Source of the DNA: Mycolicibacterium brisbanense
GTDB lineage: Bacteria; Actinomycetota; Actinomycetes; Mycobacteriales; Mycobacteriaceae
Length of the DNA stretch: 64,000 nucleotides
Reading direction: 5' to 3'
NCBI RefSeq assembly: GCF_001570425.1
Contig: NZ_BCSX01000015.1
Location: forward strand, 62,001-126,000
Part shown: in pieces, positions 34,887 to 43,315 of the stretch
How positions within the stretch are numbered: position 1 is the stretch's first letter
Layout of the letters: every line of letters starts with the position of its first letter
Made by a program: the position numbers and the translations under genes
Notes under the pieces: model-generated
The model's database searches: none
The model's input: only the letters and a program-made list of their open reading frames with translations
What the model was told of the DNA's origin: nothing

Positions 34887-36548
34887 ATGCCCGCTGCGCC
34901 GGCCACCATCGTATTCAGCGGCGGTCCGATCCTCACGATGAACTCGGCTCGGTCCCGCGTGGGAGCGGTCGCAGTGACGGGCAACCGGATCACCGCGGTC
35001 GGACCGGAGGCCCACGCCCTGATAGGGCCGGACACCGAAGTCGTCGACCTGGCCGGCAGGCTTCTCATCCCCGGCTTTCAGGACGCGCACGTCCATCCGG
35101 TCGGAGCCGGCGTGGAGCGCATGACGTGCGACCTCCTCGGTGTCGACGCCGCCGCCGCCACGCTGGCCGCGATCGCCGAGTATGCCGCGGCACATCCTGA
35201 CCGCCCGTGGATCACTGGCGGCGGATGGTCCTTGGAGGCCTTCGACGGCGGAATCCCGACAGCGCACATGCTCGATTCCGTAGTCGCCGACCGCCCGGTG
35301 TACCTGCCCAATCGCGACCATCACGGAGCATGGGTGAACACCCTCGCCCTGCAGATTGCCGGGATCACCGACGACACCCCCGATCCGCCCGGTGGACGCA
35401 TCGAGCGCGACGCCGACGGCGCGGCGACGGGCATGCTGCAGGAAGCAGCGATGGATCTGGTGTCGGTATACGTTCCACCGCCCACCGAGGACGAGTTGTA
35501 CCGAGCCCTGCTGGACGCACAGGCACACCTGCACTCGCTGGGCATCACGGCGTGGCAGGACGCCATGCTGGGCAATTACGCCGCAGTGCCGGATGCCGAA
35601 TCCGCCTATCGGCGGGCCATTCTCGAGGAAACCCTGACGGTACGCGTCGCGGCGGCGCAATGGTGGGAACGCGACCGCGGCGCCGAGCAGATACCGGAGA
35701 TGGTCGAACGCCGCGCCGCATTGCACCACGGGCGACTACGCGCGAACACGGTGAAGATCATGATCGACGGGATCGCCGAAAACCAGACCGCTGCGCTGCT
35801 GTCGCCCTATCTCGACGGCTGCGGCTGCTGTACCGCCAATGCCGGCGTCAGCTTCGTCGATCCGGAGGCGTTGCGGCACTATGTCGTCGAACTCGACGCT
35901 CTCGGATTTCAGCTGCACTTCCACGCCCTCGGCGACCGCGCTGTGCGGGAAGCACTCGACGCCGTCGAAGCCGCCAGGCGTGCCAACGGTTTTCGCGACA
36001 CCCGCCCGCACCTGGCGCACCTGCAGGTGGTCGATCCGCACGACATTCCGCGGTTCCGCACCTTGGGCGCCACGGCCAACATCCAGCCGTTGTGGGCCTG
36101 TTATGAGCCGTCCATGGACGAGCTGACGATCCCGTTTCTCGGCGAGCAACGGTCGCTGCAGCAGTATCCGTTCGGGGACCTGCTGCGGGCTGGAGCCGTA
36201 CTCGCCGCAGGCAGCGACTGGCCGGTGAGCAGCGCCGACCCCATCCAGGGCATCCACGTCGCCGTCAACCGCCGGGCCCCCGGCACCACCGACGACCGCG
36301 TGTTCCTCCCCGAGCAGCGGATCGACCTCATGGCGGCAATCGCGGCGTACACCGCGGGCTCGGCCTACGTCAACCACCTCGATGACACCGGAGCGATCCA
36401 GCCCGGATACCTCGCCGATCTCGTGGTGCTGGACCGGGATCCGTTCGACCTGCCCGCCGATGAGATCTGCCAGACCCGGGTCGAACGCACCTATGTCGAC
36501 GGTGCACTCGTCTATGCAGACATGTTGTCGGCCACCGCCACCCGCTGA
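34887..36548 (+). CDS. Amidohydrolase family protein, YtcJ-like
   Basis: A 553-residue metal-dependent hydrolase of the amidohydrolase 3 (YtcJ) group. Metal ligands are visible as HVH in IPGFQDAHVHPVG (about residues 66-72), a carboxylate-region block KIMIDGIAENQTAALLSPY, FHALGDRAVREALD, PHLAHLQ, and SDWPVSSADP near the C-terminus with the last aspartate. The start ATG 34887 has GAGGAG eight bases upstream. The ABC importer begins 27 bases later in the same direction, so it probably cleaves the imported compound or a product of it. Members of this group have varied substrates (N-substituted formamides, exoenzyme-type amides); none can be assigned. Confidence 0.82.
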   Translation: MPAAPATIVFSGGPILTMNSARSRVGAVAVTGNRITAVGPEAHALIGPDTEVVDLAGRLLIPGFQDAHVHPVGAGVERMTCDLLGVDAAAATLAAIAEYAAAHPDRPWITGGGWSLEAFDGGIPTAHMLDSVVADRPVYLPNRDHHGAWVNTLALQIAGITDDTPDPPGGRIERDADGAATGMLQEAAMDLVSVYVPPPTEDELYRALLDAQAHLHSLGITAWQDAMLGNYAAVPDAESAYRRAILEETLTVRVAAAQWWERDRGAEQIPEMVERRAALHHGRLRANTVKIMIDGIAENQTAALLSPYLDGCGCCTANAGVSFVDPEALRHYVVELDALGFQLHFHALGDRAVREALDAVEAARRANGFRDTRPHLAHLQVVDPHDIPRFRTLGATANIQPLWACYEPSMDELTIPFLGEQRSLQQYPFGDLLRAGAVLAAGSDWPVSSADPIQGIHVAVNRRAPGTTDDRVFLPEQRIDLMAAIAAYTAGSAYVNHLDDTGAIQPGYLADLVVLDRDPFDLPADEICQTRVERTYVDGALVYADMLSATATR

Positions 36549-36575
36549 TCACATCCACCGAGCGAAGGATTCACC

Positions 36576-37715
36576 ATGACCGAAGCCACCATCGCCGAGG
36601 CGCCGGCCAGACCGCAAAAGTCCGGTGTTGCAATACAATTGCGCAACATCACCAAGCAGTTCGGTGCTTCGACCGCGGTGGGCGGCGTCGACCTCGACAT
36701 CCGGGCGGGCGAATTCCTTTCGCTGCTCGGCCCGTCGGGGTGCGGCAAGACGACCCTGCTGCGCATGATCGCCGGATTCGAAGAGCCCGACGCAGGTGAC
36801 ATCCTGCTCGACGGCTCATCGATAGTCGGACTGCCGCCGAACAAGCGGCCTGTGAACACCGTCTTTCAGTCTTATGCGTTGTTCCCGCACATGACCGTCG
36901 CGGAGAACGTCGCTTACGGGCTGCGGCAAAAGCGCACCCCCAAAGCCGAAATCGGCCGCCGGGTAGGTGACGCGCTGCGCCTGGCCAGAATGGAGAGCTT
37001 CGCTGACCGCAGTCCCAAGAACCTCTCCGGAGGACAGCAGCAGCGGGTGGCACTGGCGCGCGCGTTGGTCAACCGGCCCAAGGTCCTCCTGCTCGACGAG
37101 CCGATGTCGGCGCTCGACCGCAAGCTGCGTGAGGAAATGCAGGTGGAGCTCAAGCTGATTCAGCTCCAGCTCGGCATCACCTTTGTCTTCGTCACGCACG
37201 ATCAGGAAGAGGCACTGTCGATGAGCGACCGGGTGGTGGTCATGCGCGACGGCGCGATTCAGCAGATCGGCACCCCGGCGGAGATCTACAAGTCGCCGGC
37301 CAATTCGTTCGTCGCCGGCTTCATCGGCAAGCAGAACTTCCTCAATTGCATGGTCTCCGGGCCGGATACCCTCACCGGCCCCGAGTACACCATCCGGCCC
37401 GATCGCAGCGCCATGGAGGGTCATGGCACCGGTCAGCCGGTAGTGGCCGTGGTGCGGGCCGAGTCCATCTCAGTAGGGTCTGTCATCGGCGAAACTCCGA
37501 TCAACGCGGTCGACGGAACCCTGGCCAACATCTCCTTCCTCGGCGAGACAGTGCAGTACGTGGTGACAACGGACTCCGGCGTCGAGCTGCTGTCACGGAT
37601 GCCCGCCGCTGCCGCCCAGCAACTCGATCTGCACTCGGCGGTTCGCTGCAGCTGGGACGGCGACTCGGTGCACGTCTTCCCCGCAGATCCTTCCACCGTC
37701 GCGGCAGAGAAGTGA
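36576..37715 (+). CDS. ABC transporter ATP-binding protein, PotA-like
   Basis: A 379-residue ATPase of the spermidine/putrescine and iron importer group. Walker A is GPSGCGKTT, the signature [15 protein letters not shown], Walker [13 protein letters not shown], the switch histidine in [17 protein letters not shown]-terminal TOBE-like domain follows (about residues 270-370). It overlaps the binding-protein gene by four bases (GTGA). Operon order ATPase-binding protein-permease-permease matches PotA-D-B-C-like systems. Confidence 0.9.
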   Translation: MTEATIAEAPARPQKSGVAIQLRNITKQFGASTAVGGVDLDIRAGEFLSLLGPSGCGKTTLLRMIAGFEEPDAGDILLDGSSIVGLPPNKRPVNTVFQSYALFPHMTVAENVAYGLRQKRTPKAEIGRRVGDALRLARMESFADRSPKNLSGGQQQRVALARALVNRPKVLLLDEPMSALDRKLREEMQVELKLIQLQLGITFVFVTHDQEEALSMSDRVVVMRDGAIQQIGTPAEIYKSPANSFVAGFIGKQNFLNCMVSGPDTLTGPEYTIRPDRSAMEGHGTGQPVVAVVRAESISVGSVIGETPINAVDGTLANISFLGETVQYVVTTDSGVELLSRMPAAAAQQLDLHSAVRCSWDGDSVHVFPADPSTVAAEK

Positions 37716-38866
37716 AACGCGTGGACCGGTTACGAATCCTCGCCTCCCCCAACGATTCCCGGCGAATCACTCGTAGGAGCCTGCTGGCCGGTTTCGCCGT
37801 GGCCGGAGCAGGCCTGGCACTGTCGGGCTGTTCGCGCGGCGGCGTGCCGTCCCCGGCGCCAGACGGCAAGATCGAGGACCAGCTCAACATCTACTCATGG
37901 GGCGACTACGATGACCCGGACAACCTCGCGGAGTTCGGACGCCGGGGTGTCACCCTCCAGGTTGACAACTTCGGCTCCAACGAAGAACTGGTGGCCAAGC
38001 TCGGCGCGGCACGTGGAACCAGTGGCTACGACATCGTGGTGCCGACCGGTAGTTACGTTCCGATGATGGCGCGCGCCGGCCTGCTGGAGCAGCTCGATCA
38101 CACCTATCTGCCCAACCTCTCCAACGTCGAACCGCCCTACCTGCACCAGCCCTGGGACCGGACCAACACCTACGCAGTTTGCAAGAACTGGGGTACGACA
38201 GGTTTCGTCTACGACACCCATGTCATCGGCCGGGAGTTGACGTCGTGGAACGACTTTCTCGATGCCGCGCAAAAGGAAGCCCGGGGCAAGACCACGGTGC
38301 TTGAGGATCCGTGGGAGGTCTGTGCGATCTTCTTCGCCGCCAACGGTATTGACCTGAACACCACAGACGAGCGCCACTTGGACGCCTGCGAGCAGTTCAT
38401 GGTCGGCAAGATCGCGCCGACCATATCGGCGTTCGTGTCCCAGGTATCGTCGCAACTGGCCCAGCGCCAGTTCGCGCTCATGCAGGCTTTCAACGGCGAC
38501 GTGCGCCTCGCCCTCCTCGAGGATGACGATCCCGACCGCTGGCGCTTCGTGTTCCCGACGCCGACCGCCAATCTGTGGATGGACACATGGGCGATCGCCA
38601 AGGGAGCCCAACACCCAGATGCCGCTTATGCATTCATCAATTACATGCTCGAGCCCAAGGTCGGCATGAAGGAAATGGAGCACATCGGATACCCGACCGG
38701 GCTGATCGGCCAGCGCGAACTCGCCGCGCAGAACGAGGTCCCGATGCTCGACCTGATCTACCCGACCCAGGCCACGTTGGATCGGCTGACGCCCAGTGAG
38801 GTCACCGACGCCACCGGCCGATTGGTGAAGATCTTCAATCGCATGCAGGCGGGAGCCGTGACGTGA
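37712..38866 (+). CDS. Polyamine-type ABC substrate-binding lipoprotein
   Basis: A 384-residue binding protein of the spermidine/putrescine (PotD/PotF) group. It has a twin-arginine export signal ([12 protein letters not shown]) joined to a lipobox LSGC with Cys40, so it should be a Tat-exported lipoprotein facing outwards. [17 protein letters not shown] and [19 protein letters not shown] are characteristic of the ligand cleft in this group. GTG 37712 overlaps the ATPase stop; GTG 37721 is the alternative. The ligand could be a polyamine or another amine such as an opine-like or agropine-type compound. Confidence 0.87.
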   Translation: MKRVDRLRILASPNDSRRITRRSLLAGFAVAGAGLALSGCSRGGVPSPAPDGKIEDQLNIYSWGDYDDPDNLAEFGRRGVTLQVDNFGSNEELVAKLGAARGTSGYDIVVPTGSYVPMMARAGLLEQLDHTYLPNLSNVEPPYLHQPWDRTNTYAVCKNWGTTGFVYDTHVIGRELTSWNDFLDAAQKEARGKTTVLEDPWEVCAIFFAANGIDLNTTDERHLDACEQFMVGKIAPTISAFVSQVSSQLAQRQFALMQAFNGDVRLALLEDDDPDRWRFVFPTPTANLWMDTWAIAKGAQHPDAAYAFINYMLEPKVGMKEMEHIGYPTGLIGQRELAAQNEVPMLDLIYPTQATLDRLTPSEVTDATGRLVKIFNRMQAGAVT

Positions 38867-39771
38867 GCAGACTGTCCGCGGGAACGAAATCGAATGCAGC
38901 ACTGTCTTTTCCGCTGTGGGCCTATCTGGTCTTCTTCTTCCTGATCCCGACCACCCTGATCGGCTGGTACAGCTTCGGCAGCAAGCCCGACATCTACACG
39001 GCCCGCTCCAACGAGCGGATGTCGTTCGACCGCTACCTCGAAGCCGGCGACGCGACCTTCCTGACCACGTTCTGGAACACCTTGCGCATCGCCGGCGTGG
39101 GCACCCTGATCTGCCTCGCGATCGGCCTGCCGTTCGCCTATTGGCTCGCGGTCAAGGTCGCCCCACGCCGGCGCGCCGTGCTGCTCGCGCTGGTGCTGAT
39201 CCCGTTCTGGACCAACTTCCTGGTCCGTACGCTGGGATGGCAGATCATGCTGTCGCCAGAGGGTTTCGTCTCCGACGTCATGAACAAGATCGGGCTCGCC
39301 GACGGCCCGCTGTCGATCCTCTATACGCAAACCGCCGTGCAGATCGGCGTGGTCTACAACTATCTGCCGCTCATGATCATGCCGCTGTACGTCGCACTGG
39401 AGCGTACCGAGGCCAGTATGCGTGAAGCCAGCAAAGACCTCGGCGCGGGACGCCTGCGAACGTTTGTCGACGTCACGGTCCCGGCTGCGTTGCCCGGCAT
39501 CGCCGCCGGCTGCCTGCTGGTGTTCATTCCGCTGATGGGCGACTACATCACGGCATCCGTGCTCGGCGGGGCACAGGGCAACATGGTGGGCCAGCTGGTC
39601 GCCGCCCAGTTCAACATCGCCCAGAACTGGGCGCTGGGATCGGCGATGGCCATCATTCTGATGACCTTCATCCTCGCCACCGTGGTGGCCGTCGGCGCCG
39701 TCGCATTCATCGTCAAGGCACTCATCAAGCGGTCCCGCCGCGTCACGATTCCTGAAGGGGCACAAGCATGA
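38863..39771 (+). CDS. ABC transporter permease, PotB-like
   Basis: A 302-residue permease with six helices. The EAA-like loop ERTEASMREASKDLGAGRLRTFVDVTVPAALPGI docks on the ATPase. The GTG start overlaps the preceding stop and the ATG of the next permease overlaps its own stop, so all four genes are translationally coupled. It is one half of the membrane channel. Confidence 0.9.
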   Translation: MSRLSAGTKSNAALSFPLWAYLVFFFLIPTTLIGWYSFGSKPDIYTARSNERMSFDRYLEAGDATFLTTFWNTLRIAGVGTLICLAIGLPFAYWLAVKVAPRRRAVLLALVLIPFWTNFLVRTLGWQIMLSPEGFVSDVMNKIGLADGPLSILYTQTAVQIGVVYNYLPLMIMPLYVALERTEASMREASKDLGAGRLRTFVDVTVPAALPGIAAGCLLVFIPLMGDYITASVLGGAQGNMVGQLVAAQFNIAQNWALGSAMAIILMTFILATVVAVGAVAFIVKALIKRSRRVTIPEGAQA

Positions 39772-40670
39772 CCGATACGCTCGAGCGCCCCGTCCCAGAA
39801 ATCGTGATGGCGGAGCGCAAGCGCAGATCGTGGGATCCGGTCGCCGTCGGATTGCGGTTGTGGGGCATCGCGGTGTACGCGTTCCTGTTCCTGCCGATCA
39901 TCGTGATCGTCGCCTATTCGTTCAACACCGGACGGATCCTCGCCGCGTGGCAGGGTTTCGGATTCAGCGCCTACACCAGCGCCTTCGACAACATCATGAT
40001 CAGGAACTCGGTATTGACCTCCCTGCAGGCGGCGGCGGGCGCGGCGGTGCTCTCGACCGTGCTCGGCACGCTCGGCGGGCTGGCTCTCGCGCGCTCGCGC
40101 AACGGCAACCGATGGGCGGTGGCGCTGACCGCGATCCTCGCCGTCACGCTGGTCACACCCGAAGTGGTGACGGGTGTTTCACTGCTGCCGTGGTTTGTTT
40201 CGCTGGGGACCGATGCCGGATTCCTGCCGATGAACAACGGGATGGTCCGCCTGGTGATCTCGCATACGGTGATGTCGGTCGCCGTCGTGACGTTCATCAT
40301 CCGCGCGCGGATGCAGGGAACGGACCTGCGCCTCGAGGAAGCCGCCGCGGACTTGTACGCGGGCAAGTGGAACGCATTCCGCCAGATCACCTTGCCGCTG
40401 GCGTTTCCCGGAATCCTGGCCGGCGCCCTGATGTCGTTCACGCTCAGTTTGGACAACACGATCGTGTCGAGTTTCGTTCAGCTGCCCGGGTCTACGCCGT
40501 GGCCGGTGTACATCTTCTCGTCGTTGAAGGTGGGTCTGCGCCCCGAAGTGGCTGCGGTGTCGACTCTCATGCTGTTGCTGACGCTCGTGGCGCTCGGTGT
40601 CGTCGCGTTCGTGCTGCGCCGCACAGGCGCAGGTTCGCGGGAGATCGCGGCGACTCTGGCCGGCGGATGA
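39768..40670 (+). CDS. ABC transporter permease, PotC-like
   Basis: A 300-residue permease with six helices. The coupling loop is LEEAAADLYAGKWNAFRQITLPLAFPGILAG. It forms a heterodimer with the upstream permease. It is the last gene of the importer operon; a palindrome at 40796-40851 and the convergent cupin gene follow. Confidence 0.9.
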   Translation: MTDTLERPVPEIVMAERKRRSWDPVAVGLRLWGIAVYAFLFLPIIVIVAYSFNTGRILAAWQGFGFSAYTSAFDNIMIRNSVLTSLQAAAGAAVLSTVLGTLGGLALARSRNGNRWAVALTAILAVTLVTPEVVTGVSLLPWFVSLGTDAGFLPMNNGMVRLVISHTVMSVAVVTFIIRARMQGTDLRLEEAAADLYAGKWNAFRQITLPLAFPGILAGALMSFTLSLDNTIVSSFVQLPGSTPWPVYIFSSLKVGLRPEVAAVSTLMLLLTLVALGVVAFVLRRTGAGSREIAATLAGG

Positions 40671-40795
40671 GGCTTGCAACAACCCCGGCCCAAAACCGTT
40701 GTCACGCTTCGTCCTAACCACAAGTTATGCCGGGGATTACAGTCATCCAGTGGCTGCAATCCGAGGCGTAAGCACTGCGGCACCCACGCCTACCG

Positions 40796-40851
40796 CGAGC
40801 GTGAACCCTCTGCGAGTTTGAGCGCCGGATTTCGCAGCCAATTCACACTCG
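40796..40851. repeat. Intergenic palindrome, family B copy 2
   Basis: Outer arms CGAGcGTGAA (40796-40805) and TTCACaCTCG (40842-40851) and inner arms CTGCGA (40810-40815) and TCGCAG (40832-40837) enclose a loop that begins GTTTGAGCGCC. Arm ends and the inner GCGAgTTTG word match the hairpin between rpsN and rpsH (8675-8731). It lies in the 210-base space between convergent genes and probably terminates both. Nothing else is seen in that space except CCCCGGC near 40685 with GCCGGGG near 40730. Confidence 0.65.
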
Positions 40852-40880
40852 TGGAGACGAATTCCAGTGCTACCGACGCC

Positions 40881-41210
40881 TCAAGCCACATAGACCTTCC
40901 GCAGCGTCTCGCGCACCGTCCAGGTGGTGCGTTGCCCGGCGTGAAGCCGGACGACGCTGCCGGGATGCAGGTCGATGGCCGGGGAGCCGTCGTCGAAGGC
41001 GACGGTCGCGTCACCGCTGAGAACCACGAACACCTCATCGGTCTCGATGTCGCGCGAGACGCCGGGCGTGTGTTCCCAGACGCCGACGGTCACGTCCGAC
41101 AAGGAAGTCAGATCGCGGTATGCCGTTGTCGGAGTGCCGGCGACGACCGACTCCTGGGGCAGTGGGGTGTGGTCGAGCGCCGCAGCGTGGGCGTTGACGC
41201 ACTCGTTCAC
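40881..41210 (-). CDS. Cupin-domain protein
   Basis: A 109-residue single-domain cupin of the DUF861 type, similar to ureidoglycolate-hydrolase-like or (S)-ureidoglycine aminohydrolase-like small cupins. Strand motifs GVWEHTPGVSRDIETDEVFVVLSG and PGSVVRLHAGQRTTWTV are visible. The residue ring for a metal is incomplete (few histidines), so a binding role is also possible. GTG 41210 overlaps the oxidase stop by four bases, which couples it to the FAD oxidase. Confidence 0.72.
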   Translation of the reverse strand: MNECVNAHAAALDHTPLPQESVVAGTPTTAYRDLTSLSDVTVGVWEHTPGVSRDIETDEVFVVLSGDATVAFDDGSPAIDLHPGSVVRLHAGQRTTWTVRETLRKVYVA

Positions 41211-42631
41211 GAATCGAACCCCAACCCTACAGAGTCGAGCGCCTTCAGCAGGACGTTGCGGCGTCCTTCCCGGTGATCGGCACGGTCGAGCGACCAGCGC
41301 GTCGCCTGAATCCCGGCTGATGCCAACGGCTCTGGCGGGAACGGCAGCGGCAGCGACTTGACCATCTCCAGTTCGGTGCACGCGGTCGGCGTACCGGCGA
41401 ACCGGTCGAGCATGACCTCGGCGGCGAAACGTGTTGCCGCCACGCCCAGCCCGGTGAACCCGGCGGCGTATCCGACCCGGTCTCCGTACGCGGATCCGAA
41501 GAAGGCGCAGAAGCGCGTCGACGTGTCGATCACGCCGGCCCAACGGTGGGTGAACGTGATGTCCTCCAGCTGCGGGAACGTCGTGAAGAAGTGACCGGCC
41601 AGTCGACGGTAGGTGGCGTCGCGGTCCTCGTACTGAGGCCGGATGCGGCCGCCGAAGTGGTAGATGGCGTCGTACCCGCCCCACAGGATGCGATTGTCCT
41701 TGGACATTCGGTAGTAGTGGAACTGGTTCGACATGTCACCGACGCCTTGCCGATGCCGCCAGCCGATATCGGCCAGCTGCGCTTCGGTGAGCGGTTCGGT
41801 CATCAGCGCGTAGTCGTAGACCGGCACGGTGTGGTAGCGGTACCGCTTCAACAATGACGGAAAACCGTTGGTTGCCAGGATCACTCGGTCGGCCCGCACC
41901 GAAACACGCTCAGTGCGTACGGTCAGCGGGCCTCCACGACGGTCCTGCCCGAGTCCACAAACCTTGCTGTGCTCGTAGATCTCCACGCCGAGTTCAGCTG
42001 CAGCGCGGGCGAGTTCGTACACGAGCTTGGCGGGATGAACCAGCGCACAGGTGTCCTTGGACCACACGCCGGCCAGGTAGGTGGGCGAGGCGACCTCGGC
42101 ACGCATGGCCTGCCGGTCCAGGTACACCTGCCCTGGTCCCAGCGGCACGGCCGCCAATTCGTGGGCCTGGTAGGGCTCTACCGCAACCGAGATGGACCCG
42201 GTGCGCTCGAAGTCGCAGTCCAGACGCAACGTATCGACGGTCTTCTCGATGCCGTCGAGGTTCTCCATGCCCAGCCGGTCAAGGGTCTCCATCTCGTCGG
42301 GCCACCGGCTGCGACCGTTCTCGGCGCCGTGGGTGAGCGATGCGTCGACGAAACCGCCGTTGCGGCCCGAGGCCGCCCAGCCGATCGTCTGTCCCTCCAG
42401 CACGGCGACTCGAAGCCCCGGGTCACGCTGTTTGGCCAGCAGCGCCGACCACAGGCCCGTGTATCCGCCGCCGACGATGAGGAGGTCATACTGCGTCGCT
42501 GACCTGGTCAACGTCGGGTAGCCGGGATGGGCCGGCACGTCATCCAGCCAGAATGGCTGCAATACGGTGTTTGCCAGTGAGCGATCGACGAGGCCGACAG
42601 CGGGCCTGTTCTTTTCGAAAACGGTGTGCAC
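41207..42631 (-). CDS. FAD-dependent amine oxidase, PuuB-like
   Basis: A 474-residue flavoprotein of the DAO family, nearest in layout to gamma-glutamylputrescine oxidase (PuuB/OrdL). The FAD motif LLIVGGGYTGLWSALLAKQ starts near residue 50, followed by GWAASGRNGGFVDASLTHG, which is characteristic of this subgroup. The C-terminal FTGLGVAATRFAAEVMLD is the second FAD contact. The start is GTG 42631 with AGGAAG upstream. Followed by a cupin and opposite a polyamine-type importer, it likely oxidises an amine to an aldehyde, giving ammonia and peroxide. Confidence 0.82.
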   Translation of the reverse strand: MHTVFEKNRPAVGLVDRSLANTVLQPFWLDDVPAHPGYPTLTRSATQYDLLIVGGGYTGLWSALLAKQRDPGLRVAVLEGQTIGWAASGRNGGFVDASLTHGAENGRSRWPDEMETLDRLGMENLDGIEKTVDTLRLDCDFERTGSISVAVEPYQAHELAAVPLGPGQVYLDRQAMRAEVASPTYLAGVWSKDTCALVHPAKLVYELARAAAELGVEIYEHSKVCGLGQDRRGGPLTVRTERVSVRADRVILATNGFPSLLKRYRYHTVPVYDYALMTEPLTEAQLADIGWRHRQGVGDMSNQFHYYRMSKDNRILWGGYDAIYHFGGRIRPQYEDRDATYRRLAGHFFTTFPQLEDITFTHRWAGVIDTSTRFCAFFGSAYGDRVGYAAGFTGLGVAATRFAAEVMLDRFAGTPTACTELEMVKSLPLPFPPEPLASAGIQATRWSLDRADHREGRRNVLLKALDSVGLGFDS

Positions 42632-42687
42632 GGGACTCTTCCTGAATGGTGAGGTACCACCCAGTAAGAAGCATCAGCACCGTTAGC

Positions 42688-43212
42688 TCAAGGGTGTTGA
42701 CGTAAGCGCAGCAGCTGCGGGATGAGCACCCGCGTGTCAGGCACGAACGGCCAGTCCGGATCGGCCAGGTGAACGGCGAGCTCGTCGTCTGTCCACCACC
42801 AGCCGGCGCTGATCTCATCGGGTTGGTGCCGGATCGGGCCGTCACAGTACGTCTCGAACGCGAACACGTGGCAGCGCATGGGTTTTCCCGCCCACTGCCC
42901 GTCCCATGCCGCCGACGCGAGAGCCGTCAGCGGTACCCCGGTGATGCCGAGTTCCTCGTGCAGTTCGCGGGTCGCGGTCTGCAGCGGCGTCTCGCCGGGA
43001 TCGATGACTCCGCCGGCCAGGCAGTCGTGCATGCCGGCGAACACCGCCTTGGTCGGAGTGCGTCGGTGCACGTAGATCCGGCTGCCGTCGGACGAGCGGA
43101 CCAGCACACCGGCGCTGCCGTGCCAGAGCCCTTCGGCGTATACCCGCGACCGCGCAGCGGTGCCGGTCGCATTGCCGTCGGCGTCGTACACCGTCACGAG
43201 TTCCTCGCTCAT
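42688..43212 (-). CDS. NUDIX hydrolase
   Basis: A 174-residue NUDIX hydrolase. The box GGVIDPGETPLQTATRELHEELGI agrees with GX5EX7REUXEEXGU. The N-terminal part (ELVTVYDADGNATGTAARSRVYAEGLWHG) resembles isopentenyl-diphosphate-isomerase-like NUDIX proteins of unknown substrate. ATG 43212 follows GGGGAAAG. It may be an independent gene next to the oxidase operon, as 56 bases separate them. Confidence 0.85.
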   Translation of the reverse strand: MSEELVTVYDADGNATGTAARSRVYAEGLWHGSAGVLVRSSDGSRIYVHRRTPTKAVFAGMHDCLAGGVIDPGETPLQTATRELHEELGITGVPLTALASAAWDGQWAGKPMRCHVFAFETYCDGPIRHQPDEISAGWWWTDDELAVHLADPDWPFVPDTRVLIPQLLRLRQHP

Positions 43213-43230
43213 GTGCGTCACTTTCCCCGC

Positions 43231-43287
43231 CGAGCAGACGTGGCGGTACGCGACACGCCGCATTTCGCGGACCGCCGTGACTGCTCG
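43231..43287. repeat. Intergenic palindrome, family A copy 3
   Basis: Two 22-base arms (43231-43252 and 43266-43287) pair at 18 of 22 positions. The loop starts with GACACGCCG, as in copies 1 and 2, and the ends CGAGCAG/CTGCTCG are conserved, while the stem middle differs from the other copies on both sides. It lies just beyond the LuxR gene stop and before the NUDIX start. Confidence 0.7.
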
Positions 43288-43315
43288 CGCAAGGATGGCA
43301 CGCCCAAGGTAAGAC

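Noticed and set aside
34770..42708. Exact 13-mer CGCTTACGTCAAC as a proven operator
   Set aside because: Many 13-mers repeat by chance in 64 kb of this composition; kept only as a remark on placement.
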